Notes: generated from the letters alone by a model not told the origin. 64,000 bases of DNA from Deltaproteobacteria bacterium (GCA_020633415.1 JACKDQ010000012.1:49705-113704), one strand, 5' to 3'; positions 43,724 to 52,389 are shown, counted from the stretch's first letter. A program made the numbers and translations.

Positions 43724-44068
43724 TCACGATGAAAGTAGCGCCCAGACCGCAACAGCAAAAGAGATGCCGGCGGCAAAGGAAACCAAGATCACCCGAGCAT
43801 CAAATCGCTGCGATCTAACGCAATGATCGATGATCGCGTCGGCTGTCGGTACGGCGCTCGGCTCGGTCAACGTCGGACAGTCTGCTGCGGCAACGGTCCG
43901 TGGGAGCCGCACAGCGCTGCGGCCGACCTGGGTTTCGGCGACAAACATTTGCTCATCGACGCGCTTGCCGGCGACCAGGATCACGCGCGGCTGTCCGGCA
44001 ACAAAATGCTGCTGGGCCGCGTCGGCGGGCGTGCGTCCATACATCGGAATGATCTTGGCTTGCTTCAT
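43724..44068 (-). CDS. Tail-anchored small protein coupled to kinase gene
   Basis: 114 aa. Its ATG overlaps the kinase TGA (ATGA), so it is translationally coupled. The N-terminal ~85 residues are soluble (KIIPMYGRTPADAAQQHF, PRVILVAGKRVDEQMFVAETQVGRSAVRLP). A single C-terminal membrane span (VILVSFAAGISFAVAVWALL) has almost no tail. There is no signal peptide, so the soluble part stays in the cytoplasm. Possible substrate or membrane adaptor of the tandem kinase; this is inference from coupling alone. Confidence 0.78.
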   Translation of the reverse strand: MKQAKIIPMYGRTPADAAQQHFVAGQPRVILVAGKRVDEQMFVAETQVGRSAVRLPRTVAAADCPTLTEPSAVPTADAIIDHCVRSQRFDARVILVSFAAGISFAVAVWALLSS

Positions 44069-46293
44069 CGGGTCGACTCCAGGGTGGCGGAAAGCTCTGC
44101 ACGCTCGACAAATCGCGGCAATGACGAGCGTGGGTTGGCGGTAGTGGTAGTCGTCGCAGCAAAGGTTGCCGGTCGTTCCCCTGCGGCGACGTAGACTTGG
44201 GTCCCAGGGAGCTTGGCTGCGGTTGTCTTAGCGCTGACCAGCTGCACCACAGGATTCGCCCTCGTTTCCTGGGCGAGGCGAGCGCCGACGGTAGCGCTCT
44301 GGGTCAGCCAAAACATCGCGGCGGTAGCGAGCGCCGCCGAGACCAGACCGATCACTGCCGAACCGAACCAGGTTCTTGCGGTCGGCGGTGGCTGGCTCCA
44401 GGGCAAGGTCGCGGCGCGCGGCGGCAGCGTTGGCGGTAGCGGGTCGGCAGCGAAGGAAGCAACCGTCGCGCTCGCCGGATCGACTTTGCCGAGCAACTCG
44501 AGCGCTTGGCGTACCGCTGCAGCTGTCGGCCGCTGCTCGGGTTCACTGGCGAGCATGCAGGTTAGCAGCGCGGCGACTTGCGGACTTAGCGGCAGCGCGC
44601 CGATATCCGGCAACGCCCCCCATAGCTTGGCACCGAGGATTTCCTTGGCGCACCCCGTGAAGATCGGTCGGCCAGAAAGCGCCTCGAACGCCACGGCACC
44701 CAGGGCGTAGATGTCGAACGACGCAGCCACCGGCTTGCCCGTGATCTGCTCCGCTGGCGCGTAGAGCGGCGTGCCGACGCAAAGGCCAAGCTCGGTCTGA
44801 GTGGCATCTTGATCGAGCAGCTTGGCGACGCCAAAGTCCAACACCTTAGCGCGTAGCCCCTGCTGATCAGTGCTGAGAAAGATATTGTCGGGCTTGAGAT
44901 CGCGGTGGACGATTCCTGCACGATGGGCAGCGATCAGCGCTTCGGCTAACTGACGAAACAAGGGCAAAAACGTCGCCCATCGCATCGGCCCCTCGCGTCG
45001 CAGGTGAGCAGCGAGCGTTTCACCCTCGAGGAGTTCCATCACCGCGTAGTCGCGGCCATCGGCAAGCTTGCCAAAATCAAAGGTGCGAACGATGTGCGGG
45101 CTGTCGATGCGATTGACCGCCTGTGCTTCGACGACAAAGCGCTGCACCGCGTCTGGAAGAGCTCTGGCTTGAGGATGAAGAATCTTTACTGCCACCCGCG
45201 AACCGATCAATGGATGCTCAGCCAGCCAGACCGCTCCCAAAGCCCCTGAGCCGAGCAGCGACAGCAGTCGGTAGCTGCCGGCCCAGATCTCCTGGCGGTG
45301 ATCCTCGCTGGCAAATTCCGCCTCGGTGACGGTGCCGGCGAGGTCAGCGGGCCGATCGGGGTGATCGGGGCGAGGCGTCGGTCGCTCGAGGCAGGTTGAC
45401 GATTCGAGCTGCCTTTGGATTTCCAGCGCCGAGGCGAACCGCATCTGGGGATCAGCATCCAGACAACGCCCAACGATCGTGTTCAACGCAGCGTGGGGCA
45501 AATCGACGGTCGGAACGACGGTCAACTTCTCGGCAACCAACTGCACCGCGGAGTCGGCGCGAAACAGCCGTGTCCTGGTCAGCAACCGATGGGCGAGCAC
45601 GCCAAAGGCGTAGACATCGGCGCTGGGCTGGGGCTGCCGATCGCCAGGCAACTGCTCGGGAGCGGCGAAGTCGAGTCGCTCCACATGTTGGCTATCGACG
45701 CGGTCGCGGCTTAGGTCGTCGGCGCCGCCATGATCGATCAGCGTCGCGTGGGTTCCGTCGATAACGATATGCGAGAGCTCCAGCTTGCCGTGCTGCAGGC
45801 CGCTTCGATGCAGCGCGGCTAGGGCGGAAAGCACCGCACAGAGGATCTCCAGGCGTGCAACCCGATCGAGCCCGTCGTCTTGCCAGAGTTCGCTCAGCGA
45901 GGCCCCCTCGACCCATCGACAGACCAAGAAGGCACCGCTGTCGTCGTGGCCCCAATCGAGCAGCGGGGAGAGATGAGCGTGCTGCAAGGCCGCGCGTCGC
46001 TCACAGCGAACGGTGAACTGCTCGGCATCAACTGGCGGGGGCAGGAACTTGATCGCCACGGGCGTCCCGTCGTCGATGCGCTCGGCGGCATAGCACGCTG
46101 CCCGCGGTGAAAACGAGAGTTTGCGGCGCAGACGATAGTCGCCGAAAAGCGGCAAGTATGGATTGATCTCGCCATCGACGGGACAGCGTTGCTGCCAGCG
46201 AAACGGCCGCGCGCAGGCCGGACAGCTGGTCGGGAAGAAGGCCGAGCGGCCGGTGCGCACTCGGGGTTGTGGCGGAATCGATTTGCTGATCAT
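44065..46293 (-). CDS. Pseudokinase-kinase tandem Ser/Thr protein kinase, membrane anchored
   Basis: 742 aa from ATG 46293 (a TTG precedes it directly). An N-terminal zinc ribbon is marked by Cys24, Cys27 and Cys37 (CPVDG). Kinase-like domain 1 (~52-300) has lost its glycine loop. The HRD motif reads His168-Gly-Lys, and DFG reads Asp187-His-Gly, so it cannot be a normal kinase, although the VAIK Lys82 remains. Domain 2 (~340-600) is intact: GSGALGAVW, Lys370, HRDLKPDN with Asp465, DFG Asp486. One membrane span lies near 640-662, followed by a ~75-residue Thr-rich tail. The pseudokinase probably regulates domain 2. A c-di-GMP-I riboswitch ~115 nt upstream controls this gene and the coupled 43724 gene. 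Confidence 0.93.
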   Translation of the reverse strand: MISKSIPPQPRVRTGRSAFFPTSCPACARPFRWQQRCPVDGEINPYLPLFGDYRLRRKLSFSPRAACYAAERIDDGTPVAIKFLPPPVDAEQFTVRCERRAALQHAHLSPLLDWGHDDSGAFLVCRWVEGASLSELWQDDGLDRVARLEILCAVLSALAALHRSGLQHGKLELSHIVIDGTHATLIDHGGADDLSRDRVDSQHVERLDFAAPEQLPGDRQPQPSADVYAFGVLAHRLLTRTRLFRADSAVQLVAEKLTVVPTVDLPHAALNTIVGRCLDADPQMRFASALEIQRQLESSTCLERPTPRPDHPDRPADLAGTVTEAEFASEDHRQEIWAGSYRLLSLLGSGALGAVWLAEHPLIGSRVAVKILHPQARALPDAVQRFVVEAQAVNRIDSPHIVRTFDFGKLADGRDYAVMELLEGETLAAHLRREGPMRWATFLPLFRQLAEALIAAHRAGIVHRDLKPDNIFLSTDQQGLRAKVLDFGVAKLLDQDATQTELGLCVGTPLYAPAEQITGKPVAASFDIYALGAVAFEALSGRPIFTGCAKEILGAKLWGALPDIGALPLSPQVAALLTCMLASEPEQRPTAAAVRQALELLGKVDPASATVASFAADPLPPTLPPRAATLPWSQPPPTARTWFGSAVIGLVSAALATAAMFWLTQSATVGARLAQETRANPVVQLVSAKTTAAKLPGTQVYVAAGERPATFAATTTTTANPRSSLPRFVERAELSATLESTR

Positions 46294-46617
46294 CAACTAC
46301 CGTTCGTGGTTACATGGGCGTTTCGTCGCGCTCTTTCGCCAAGAGCCGACGGACTTGAGATGTACCGGTCCGGTAGCGGTCAAAAATGACTGCGTCGCAT
46401 CACGTCTCCTTCGGCAACCCGGCTGTCTACGTGAGACCCGTGGCTTTGCGTCCCAGCCTCGCGACTGGTTTGCCATTATCGAGAGCAGCGCGCGCGCCGC
46501 GCACAGACTGCGCCTCGCTTAAGTGATAGCTGAGAGGACGAGCGCGATCAAGCTACTCAGAATGATTTTAATGTAATACAGGACACGAAAAGGTCGCCGT
46601 TTTGTCGTACTGCGCTG
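46294..46617. other. Leader region with riboswitch and hairpins
   Basis: 324 bp between two minus-strand genes. It contains the c-di-GMP-I aptamer (46405-46480). Between it and the kinase start are two further inverted repeats: 46363-46375 (TACCGG-T-CCGGTA) and 46330-46346 (GCTCTT-TCGCC-AAGAGC). Neither is followed by a T-run on the transcript strand, so control may act on translation or through anti-structures. Positions 46481-46617 should contain the promoter. Confidence 0.7.
46405..46480 (-). promoter_or_regulatory. c-di-GMP-I (GEMM) riboswitch aptamer
   Basis: Read on the minus strand, the core has the family consensus in order. GGCAAACC begins at 46474. The P2 stem CCAGTC/GGCTGG is closed by the GNRA tetraloop GCGA. 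The tetraloop receptor is GACGCAAAGCC. A short P3 GTCT/AGAC follows, and then AGCCGGGTTGCCGA ends at 46411. These conserved blocks and pairings match the Vc2 class of cyclic di-GMP riboswitches. It lies ~115 nt before the ATG of the pseudokinase-kinase gene on the same strand, so c-di-GMP should control that kinase operon. Confidence 0.94.
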
Positions 46618-48135
46618 CTAGCGGGCCTGGCGCTCTGCTGCGGATTTCCGCTTATTATCGCCGCTATAGCGAACCTTTACCTGCGTTCCTTTGCGCGCCG
46701 CTGGAAGCTCGATCTCGATCACGTCGCGCTTGGCGTCGTAGCGCAAGCGCATGCGCTGACCTTTGCGTTTTCGGCGCTTGGCGCGGCGATGATTGCGCGA
46801 CTGCTTACGGACTTTAGGCTTGGACGGCGCCGCGCCGATCGCCGCAGCCGCTGCCGCCGGTGGGCTGGTCTCTGGTTTCGCCGGCATCGGCGCCGGTTCG
46901 CCAGCGGATTGTGTGGCGGGCGTCGCCGCGGCCGCTTTCGGCGGCGCACCATCGGCGGCCACGGCTGGTTCAACGCCGGCCGACGGCCTTGGATCGGTTG
47001 GTTCGCTCGGCTGACTCGCCGCTGCTGCGCCAGCGGCCGCGGTTGGTTCGCTGGGCTGACTCGCCGCTGCTGCGCCAGCGGCCGCGGTTGGCTCAGGCGT
47101 TGTCGTCGCGGCAACGTCGGTTTCTTCTGCTTCGCTAGCCGGACGCGCCGCCGCTGCTGCCGGCGCTTGGGCCCCGTCGTGTTGACCGAACGTGTCGTCG
47201 GTGAGAATCGCCCAAAGGCCGATCGCCACCAGCGTGCCAACGCCACAAGCAGCGACGATCCAACGCCAGTCGAACCAGCTGGTTTTCGCCGGAGCTGGAG
47301 AACGCCGCGATGGAATTTGCGGGGTCAGATCGAGGCCGGGTGCTTGGCGCGCGCTCTCTTCGGGGAGTTGATAGACGTAGGGCTGACTGCCTGAGTCATC
47401 GAAGAGGCTGATCGGCCCCGCGCCGCGCTTGGCCGGCTCGGCCTCGGCAGCTGGCGGTGTCTCGAGCGCTGCCCCACTGAGTTGCGTCGCGGCGACAACC
47501 GCTGCATGGTGTGCGTTGTCGGCGAGCATCGTCGCGGCCGAGTAGATCTCACCGCTCTGTTGGTCCTGTCGATGGTCGTCGGCGACAACGACCACTTGAC
47601 CCGCCGCTTGACTGACCGGCCTAGCCGATGCGGCAACATCTCGCGGCTGCGGAGAGACCGAAGGCGTTGGCGTTGCGGTCTCGACGGCGACAACCCAACC
47701 GAGTCGCGTGCGTGCTGGGTCGAGATCGGCCTGCAGCGCTCCGGTGAACAGCTGCGTCTTGGCTGGATCGGCATTGGGGTCGACGCGCAGCACCGGAGGC
47801 GCGATTCGCGACGGCGGGTATTGGGACGACGCTGGCTCGGCGGCGAGATCGATCTGCGCGGTCGGCGTCGAAGGGGTAGCTGGCATCTGTGTCGGTGCGT
47901 TAGGACCCGCCGGCATCTGCGTCGGTGCGTGGGGACCTGCCGGCATCTGCGTGGCCGCATGGGGCGTGGCCGGCATCTGCGTCGGCGCGTTGGCGCTGGC
48001 CGGCGTCTGTGCGTTGGTCGCGGCGTCCGTCGCCGGTGGTGGCAAGACGGTGTGCGCCGTCGGTCCGCCAAACATCGTTCTGCGCGGGTCCTGTTTGGGA
48101 TCGCTCGGCTGATCGTTGTTGCTGCTTTTGCTCAT
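46618..48135 (-). CDS. Low-complexity single-span membrane protein with repeats
   Basis: 505 aa. A long disordered cytoplasmic N-terminus (~1-288), a membrane span (~291-311), then an Ala/Pro/Glu-rich outer part and a basic C-terminus (RNHRRAKRRKRKGQRMRLRY, then KRDVIEIELPAARKGTQVKVRY). Four 10-residue APTQMPAGPH-type repeats lie at 49-88 and two 15-residue EPTAAAGAAAASQPS repeats at 348-377. Thr-centred motifs recur in the N-terminus: T20-M-F-G, T127-Q-L-F, T143-R-L-G. It follows the TPR gene by 15 bp, so it is the last gene of the kinase operon (52389 to 46618). Plausibly a phosphorylation target of the operon kinases (inference). The basic tail could bind peptidoglycan or nucleic acid. Confidence 0.8.
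   Translation of the reverse strand: MSKSSNNDQPSDPKQDPRRTMFGGPTAHTVLPPPATDAATNAQTPASANAPTQMPATPHAATQMPAGPHAPTQMPAGPNAPTQMPATPSTPTAQIDLAAEPASSQYPPSRIAPPVLRVDPNADPAKTQLFTGALQADLDPARTRLGWVVAVETATPTPSVSPQPRDVAASARPVSQAAGQVVVVADDHRQDQQSGEIYSAATMLADNAHHAAVVAATQLSGAALETPPAAEAEPAKRGAGPISLFDDSGSQPYVYQLPEESARQAPGLDLTPQIPSRRSPAPAKTSWFDWRWIVAACGVGTLVAIGLWAILTDDTFGQHDGAQAPAAAAARPASEAEETDVAATTTPEPTAAAGAAAASQPSEPTAAAGAAAASQPSEPTDPRPSAGVEPAVAADGAPPKAAAATPATQSAGEPAPMPAKPETSPPAAAAAAIGAAPSKPKVRKQSRNHRRAKRRKRKGQRMRLRYDAKRDVIEIELPAARKGTQVKVRYSGDNKRKSAAERQAR
47005..47094 (-). repeat. Two tandem 45-bp repeats in the 505-aa protein gene
   Basis: Each copy encodes EPTAAAGAAAASQPS; the copies are nearly identical at DNA level, which suggests recent duplication. 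In frame. Confidence 0.9.
47872..47991 (-). repeat. Four degenerate 30-bp repeats in the 505-aa protein gene
   Basis: Each encodes a decapeptide of the form NAPTQMPATP or HAPTQMPAGP. In frame, in the disordered N-terminal region. Confidence 0.88.
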
Positions 48136-48150
48136 CTTCGGTACTCGCTG

Positions 48151-48885
48151 CTACTTGTCGCGAAAATCGAACAGCCAATCGTGCGCTGGCAGGCTCGAGT
48201 CGGAGCGCGTGGCCAGCACCACGGCGGTTACCGTGCCGGCGACAACCGCCGCACCAACACCTGCCCAGAACCCCCAGTGCCGATAGAACGGGCGCCCCTT
48301 GGGGGACGTCTTACCGGGGGATTTCTCGTCGGGAAGGTAAGGTGCCTTGGCTTCGAGCTTGGGCGTCGCGACCCCCGCGGCAGCGCTGGGCTGGCGCGTC
48401 GGTTTGACCGCGGTCTTTGGTGGTGTGGGCCCTGCCGGCGGTGCGGCGTGCTTTGGCGTGGGTGTTGGTGCCACCGGCACGACCGGCGCGGTCGGCACGG
48501 CCGGCGCGACAACAGCCGGACCAGAGGCGCTCGGCGTGCAGTCGCCTTGGCCGAGGGCGTTGCAGTTGGCGATCGCCTGGTCGCGAAAGCGCTCCTTGCC
48601 GTGGATGCGCAGATAGCTCAGGTATAGCCCACGGGCGCGCAGCTTCTCACCGAGCAGCCGCGCGCACTCGGCCATGTTGAACAGGAAGCCTCCCTTTTGC
48701 GAGAGTTGATAGCCGCGCGAAAAATGTTCAAGGGCGCCCGCGTAGCGCCCGACCTGAAACAGCTGGCGGCCGGCCTCCCATTCCTGTCGCGCTTGAACGA
48801 TCGGGTCGGGCTGTTGGGCCCAAGCCGGGGATGCGGCGCCGAGGAAATAGCCGATCGCGAGCAAACGGATCACAAGAGGTTTCAT
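48151..48885 (-). CDS. TPR-like membrane protein with signal peptide
   Basis: 244 aa from ATG 48885, which overlaps the kinase stop by one base (TGATG). Signal peptide to ~23 (SPAWAQ). TPR-like helices (ARQEWEAGRQLFQVGRYAGALEHFSRGYQL, FNMAECARLLGEKLRARGLYLSYL), then an Ala/Pro-rich linker and a C-terminal span (HWGFWAGVGAAVVAGTVTAVVLAT) with a short acidic tail. Same architecture and same position next to a kinase as the gene at 5447-6091, so kinase plus TPR membrane protein is a recurring module. Role unknown; probably an envelope scaffold or sensor. Confidence 0.85.
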   Translation of the reverse strand: MKPLVIRLLAIGYFLGAASPAWAQQPDPIVQARQEWEAGRQLFQVGRYAGALEHFSRGYQLSQKGGFLFNMAECARLLGEKLRARGLYLSYLRIHGKERFRDQAIANCNALGQGDCTPSASGPAVVAPAVPTAPVVPVAPTPTPKHAAPPAGPTPPKTAVKPTRQPSAAAGVATPKLEAKAPYLPDEKSPGKTSPKGRPFYRHWGFWAGVGAAVVAGTVTAVVLATRSDSSLPAHDWLFDFRDK

Positions 48886-49838
48886 CAGACGGTCTCCATA
48901 TCCATAGCCTGGTGAGGGACAACGGAACGTTGGGCAGCGGCAAGCATGCCGTCGAGCGCCGCTGCAACAAGGTGCGCCGAATCGGGTCGCCGATCGGGAT
49001 GTTTGGACAGCAGCCACATGCAGAGATCGCTCGCTGGACGGGGAATCTCGACGAGAAGCGTCGGCGATATCGGTGTTTGTGTCCAATGCAGCTGCATCAG
49101 ATCAACCGCGGCAGTCGCCTCAAACGGTCTGCGCCCGACGAGCAATTCGTAGAAGATTACGCCGAGCGTGTATAGGTCGGAGCGCCCATCGACGGTCTGG
49201 CCCGCCGCCTGCTCGGGCGACATGTACGGCGCCGAACCCCAGACCAAGCCGCTTTGGGTCAAACGGTGGCTATCGAGCACGAGGGCGTGGCCGAGGTCGA
49301 GGATCACCAGCCGGTCGCGTCGGTCGCCGGCAAGCATCAGGTTTTCCGGTTTGAGGTCGCGATGTACCAATCCGCAGGCGTGGATCGTTTCGAGGCCTCG
49401 GGCGATCTGTGAGGCGATATGCACCGCTGTGCGCCAGGGCAGGTTCGATGATATCGCCTGCGTTTGTTGGAGATGCGCGCGCAGCGTGGTGCCGTCGACG
49501 AATTCGGTAACCAGGTAGACCGCGCCATCGACGAGCTCACCGTGATCGAGCTGACGAGCGATATGCGGGCTATCGAGTCGCAGCTGACTGTCGACCTCGC
49601 GGCGGACCCGTTGGAGTGGGGCGGTGGGTTGATAGAGCTTAAGTGCGCCGAACTGCTGGCCGCGGCGCGCCCGATAGACCGTTGCCAGATTACCCTCGGC
49701 CAAGACTTGGCAAAGCTCCCACTCGCCAACGCGCTGGCCAAGCTGCTGGTCGCGCACAGTCTGCAACGTGGCGCCATCAAGCGGGCACGTCTTCGGCTGG
49801 CCGCGATACGTCGCGTGACATGTTGGGCAACGTTGCAT
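48885..49838 (-). CDS. Ser/Thr protein kinase with N-terminal zinc ribbon
   Basis: 317 aa from ATG 49838, 4 bp after the previous stop. Zinc ribbon Cys4, Cys7, Cys18 (CPTCHATYRGQPKTCPLDG). The kinase domain fills the rest and has no membrane span, so it is cytosolic. The loop is weak (LAEGNLATVY). Lys67 (GALKLY) and HRDLKPEN with Asp161 are kept; DFG is DLG (Asp181 retained), which still allows Mg2+ binding. SAPYMSPEQ replaces the usual GTxxYMAPE. Probably active, but divergent. Second gene of the 52389-46618 operon. Confidence 0.9.
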   Translation of the reverse strand: MQRCPTCHATYRGQPKTCPLDGATLQTVRDQQLGQRVGEWELCQVLAEGNLATVYRARRGQQFGALKLYQPTAPLQRVRREVDSQLRLDSPHIARQLDHGELVDGAVYLVTEFVDGTTLRAHLQQTQAISSNLPWRTAVHIASQIARGLETIHACGLVHRDLKPENLMLAGDRRDRLVILDLGHALVLDSHRLTQSGLVWGSAPYMSPEQAAGQTVDGRSDLYTLGVIFYELLVGRRPFEATAAVDLMQLHWTQTPISPTLLVEIPRPASDLCMWLLSKHPDRRPDSAHLVAAALDGMLAAAQRSVVPHQAMDMETV

Positions 49839-49842
49839 CGGC

Positions 49843-52389
49843 TCACTCTTGAAAGGGGTCAACGAGCTTTGCGGGTCGTTTTTTGCCAGAATCCGTGGCG
49901 CTTACCTGGCGTCGCAGACGAACCGTGGTGTCACCCTCGACGACGACCGACTTAACGCGATACCCGGCGTGGACCAGAGTCAAGCGCATCGGCTTAGTAA
50001 AGGGCAGCAACAGCGGGGTGCGACCGAGCAGCTTGCGGCCGAGGCGGACATAGGCTTTCGCGGGCCGACTGCGCAACCAGACGTGCGTCACCGCCGATGG
50101 TGCTTTGGATCTTGTGCTGGGGTTGGCGTCGACGGTGTTCGAAGGGGTGCGTGGCTCGGGTGTCGTCGCTGTCGAAGGTTCGACGGCGGCCTTAGCAGCT
50201 GACGGTGCGGGGTTTGCCACACTTGGGGTCGGCGCGGGTGTCGGCTTGGCCGGGGCCGTGGGCTGCAAGGCAGGCGTCTTGGGACGGGGTGCCACCGCCA
50301 ACGCCTGCCGCTGTTCGATCTCATTGGCCGCGGGGCGGCTCAGCGTCACCAGTGCGACAAAGGCCGCAGATGCAACGATCACCCCGACGGCCAAGGCGAT
50401 GACGATCTGGAGTCGCCGCGACATCTTGGGATGGGCCGCCGCTGACTGCGCGAGTGGCACGGCAGCGGCGGGTTCAGGCGCAGGGACTGCCGGCACACTG
50501 ATCGGCGTCAGCGGCTGGGGTTGGGGCTCACTCGGCTCGACCGTCCAGCCGGCATGGGTCCGTCGCAGCTGCGCCAGGTCGGTCGGCGTCTCGTTGAGAA
50601 GTCGCAGCACCTCGATCGATGCCGGTCGAAGCTTGGGATCACGATCCAACATCCGGTCGACGAGCTGGGCGAGCATTGGTGGCGCCTTGCAGACGCTGGC
50701 CAGCGGCTCGGGTGTCTGGGACATTTTCGCAGTCAGCACTTCCTGAATCGTACCGACGAATGGCGGCTGACCGCCGAGCATCTCGTAGATTAGCGCGCCG
50801 AAGGCGTAGATATCGGCTGCGGGGCCGATCGGTTGGCCGGCAACCTGCTCAGGTGGCGCGTAGAGCGGCGTACCGATGCAGACACCAAGACGGGTTTGGT
50901 GCGTGGTCGCGACATCGGCATCGAGGAGCTTGGCGATGCCGAAGTCGAGTACCTTGACCAACGTGGTGCTTTCACGCTGGGCCAAGTGGATATTGTCAGG
51001 CTTGAGATCGCGGTGGACGATGCCCGCGTCATGGGCTGCCGTCAGTGCTTCGGCGAGTTGCAGCAGCACCGGACGGGCCTGGCTCCAGGAAAAGGCGCCC
51101 GCTCGTTCGAGACGCTGACCGACGGTCTCTCCCTCGAGCAACTCCATCACTGCGTAATCGCGGCCGTCGGGAAGCTTCCCAAAATCGAAGGTCTTGACGA
51201 TATGTGGGCTGTCGACGCGATTGACGGCCTGCGCTTCGATCACAAAACGGCGGACAGCTTCGGCGGACTCGCACATCTCGGGGTGGAGGATCTTGATCGC
51301 CACCTTCGAGCCGATCACCGGATGTTCACCGAGCCAAACGCTGCCAAGGCCACCAGAACCGAGCAGCTGAACCAAGCGGTAGCTTCCGGCACGCATGCCG
51401 ACGAGATCTTCCGATTGCTCGACGACGACGCCACCACTGGAAAGCAGCCGTTGCTCGACCTCACCAACGGTCGCCGGTCGACGCCGCGGGTCTTGGGCAA
51501 GGCACTCGGCGATCAATTGCGCCACGGCCGGCGCATGTCGCGCGAGATCTGTTTCGCGTAGATCGATCGGCCCGTAGGCGAGTTTCTCGGCGATCAACTG
51601 GGCAGCGCTATCGCCGCGAAACGGCAGTTCGCCAGAGAGCAACTGGTAGGCGATCACACCAAGCGCGTAGATGTCGACCCGTTGGTCCTGGCCATTGTCT
51701 CCGCGTAGCTGTTCGGGAGGCATGTAGGGGGTGGTCCCGACCGGCACACCGGTCGACGTGACACGATCGCCGCCGTCGGCCAGCCGCGAGATACCGAAGT
51801 CGAGCAGTTTGACGATATCGCTTCGCCCTGAGCTTTGCGTGATGAACACGTTGCGCGGACTCAGATCGCGATGAACGATGCCAGCGCTGTGAGCGCATTC
51901 AAGTGCGCGGCAGAGCTGTTTGAGAATCGCTAGTCCACGACGCATGCCGAGCTGGCCCTGGGCAAGGATCTCGGCAAGGGTCGTCCCGGTAAGCAACTCC
52001 ATCGCGATGTAGAGGTGGCCCTGGGGATCGCGACCAAAGTCGGTTACGTCGACGATGTTCTCGTGGCGCAGCTGACTTGAGAGGCGCGCTTCGCGCAAGA
52101 AGCGTTGGACTTGATCGGCGTCGGCTGAGAGCTCGGCGCGCAGCACTTTGACGGCGACACCTTTGCCGAGCATGGTGTGCGTCGCGGCGTAGACGAAGCC
52201 CATACCACCGGCGCCAAGCAGACGCTGGAGCTGATAGCGCTCGCCGATTACGGCGGGAAGGCCACTGAGCGCGCCGTCATTGGGACAAAGGATTCGCCCA
52301 CCGAACGGCGTCTGGCACTTCGGGCAAAGACCCGGCGCCCGCAATGCTGGCGGCGTGAGATTCACCGTCTGTGGTTTGGAGCGTTCCAT
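49843..52389 (-). CDS. Tandem double Ser/Thr kinase with zinc ribbon and PEGA-like C-terminus
   Basis: 848 aa. Zinc ribbon Cys22, Cys25, Cys35 (CPNDG). Kinase 1 (~52-315): GAGGMGFVY, Lys81, HRDLSPRN with Asp175, DFG Asp197. Kinase 2 (~337-600): GSGGLGSVW, Lys366, HRDLKPDN with Asp461, DFG Asp482. Both look active. One membrane span at ~660-683, a Pro/Ala linker, and a PEGA-like beta domain outside (~785-835: AYVRLGRKLLGRTPLLLPF, GYRVKSVVVEGDTTVRLRRQV). Kinase 2 is very close to domain 2 of the 44065-46293 protein, so the two genes are paralogues. First gene of a four-gene operon with a second kinase, a TPR protein and a low-complexity membrane protein. Confidence 0.94.
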   Translation of the reverse strand: MERSKPQTVNLTPPALRAPGLCPKCQTPFGGRILCPNDGALSGLPAVIGERYQLQRLLGAGGMGFVYAATHTMLGKGVAVKVLRAELSADADQVQRFLREARLSSQLRHENIVDVTDFGRDPQGHLYIAMELLTGTTLAEILAQGQLGMRRGLAILKQLCRALECAHSAGIVHRDLSPRNVFITQSSGRSDIVKLLDFGISRLADGGDRVTSTGVPVGTTPYMPPEQLRGDNGQDQRVDIYALGVIAYQLLSGELPFRGDSAAQLIAEKLAYGPIDLRETDLARHAPAVAQLIAECLAQDPRRRPATVGEVEQRLLSSGGVVVEQSEDLVGMRAGSYRLVQLLGSGGLGSVWLGEHPVIGSKVAIKILHPEMCESAEAVRRFVIEAQAVNRVDSPHIVKTFDFGKLPDGRDYAVMELLEGETVGQRLERAGAFSWSQARPVLLQLAEALTAAHDAGIVHRDLKPDNIHLAQRESTTLVKVLDFGIAKLLDADVATTHQTRLGVCIGTPLYAPPEQVAGQPIGPAADIYAFGALIYEMLGGQPPFVGTIQEVLTAKMSQTPEPLASVCKAPPMLAQLVDRMLDRDPKLRPASIEVLRLLNETPTDLAQLRRTHAGWTVEPSEPQPQPLTPISVPAVPAPEPAAAVPLAQSAAAHPKMSRRLQIVIALAVGVIVASAAFVALVTLSRPAANEIEQRQALAVAPRPKTPALQPTAPAKPTPAPTPSVANPAPSAAKAAVEPSTATTPEPRTPSNTVDANPSTRSKAPSAVTHVWLRSRPAKAYVRLGRKLLGRTPLLLPFTKPMRLTLVHAGYRVKSVVVEGDTTVRLRRQVSATDSGKKRPAKLVDPFQE

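Noticed and set aside
46297..46404. Intrinsic terminator as riboswitch expression platform
   Set aside because: Two inverted repeats are present but no T-run follows either one on the transcript strand.
47872..47991. 30-bp repeats as a CRISPR array
   Set aside because: No spacers, and they encode a regular decapeptide in the 505-aa protein.
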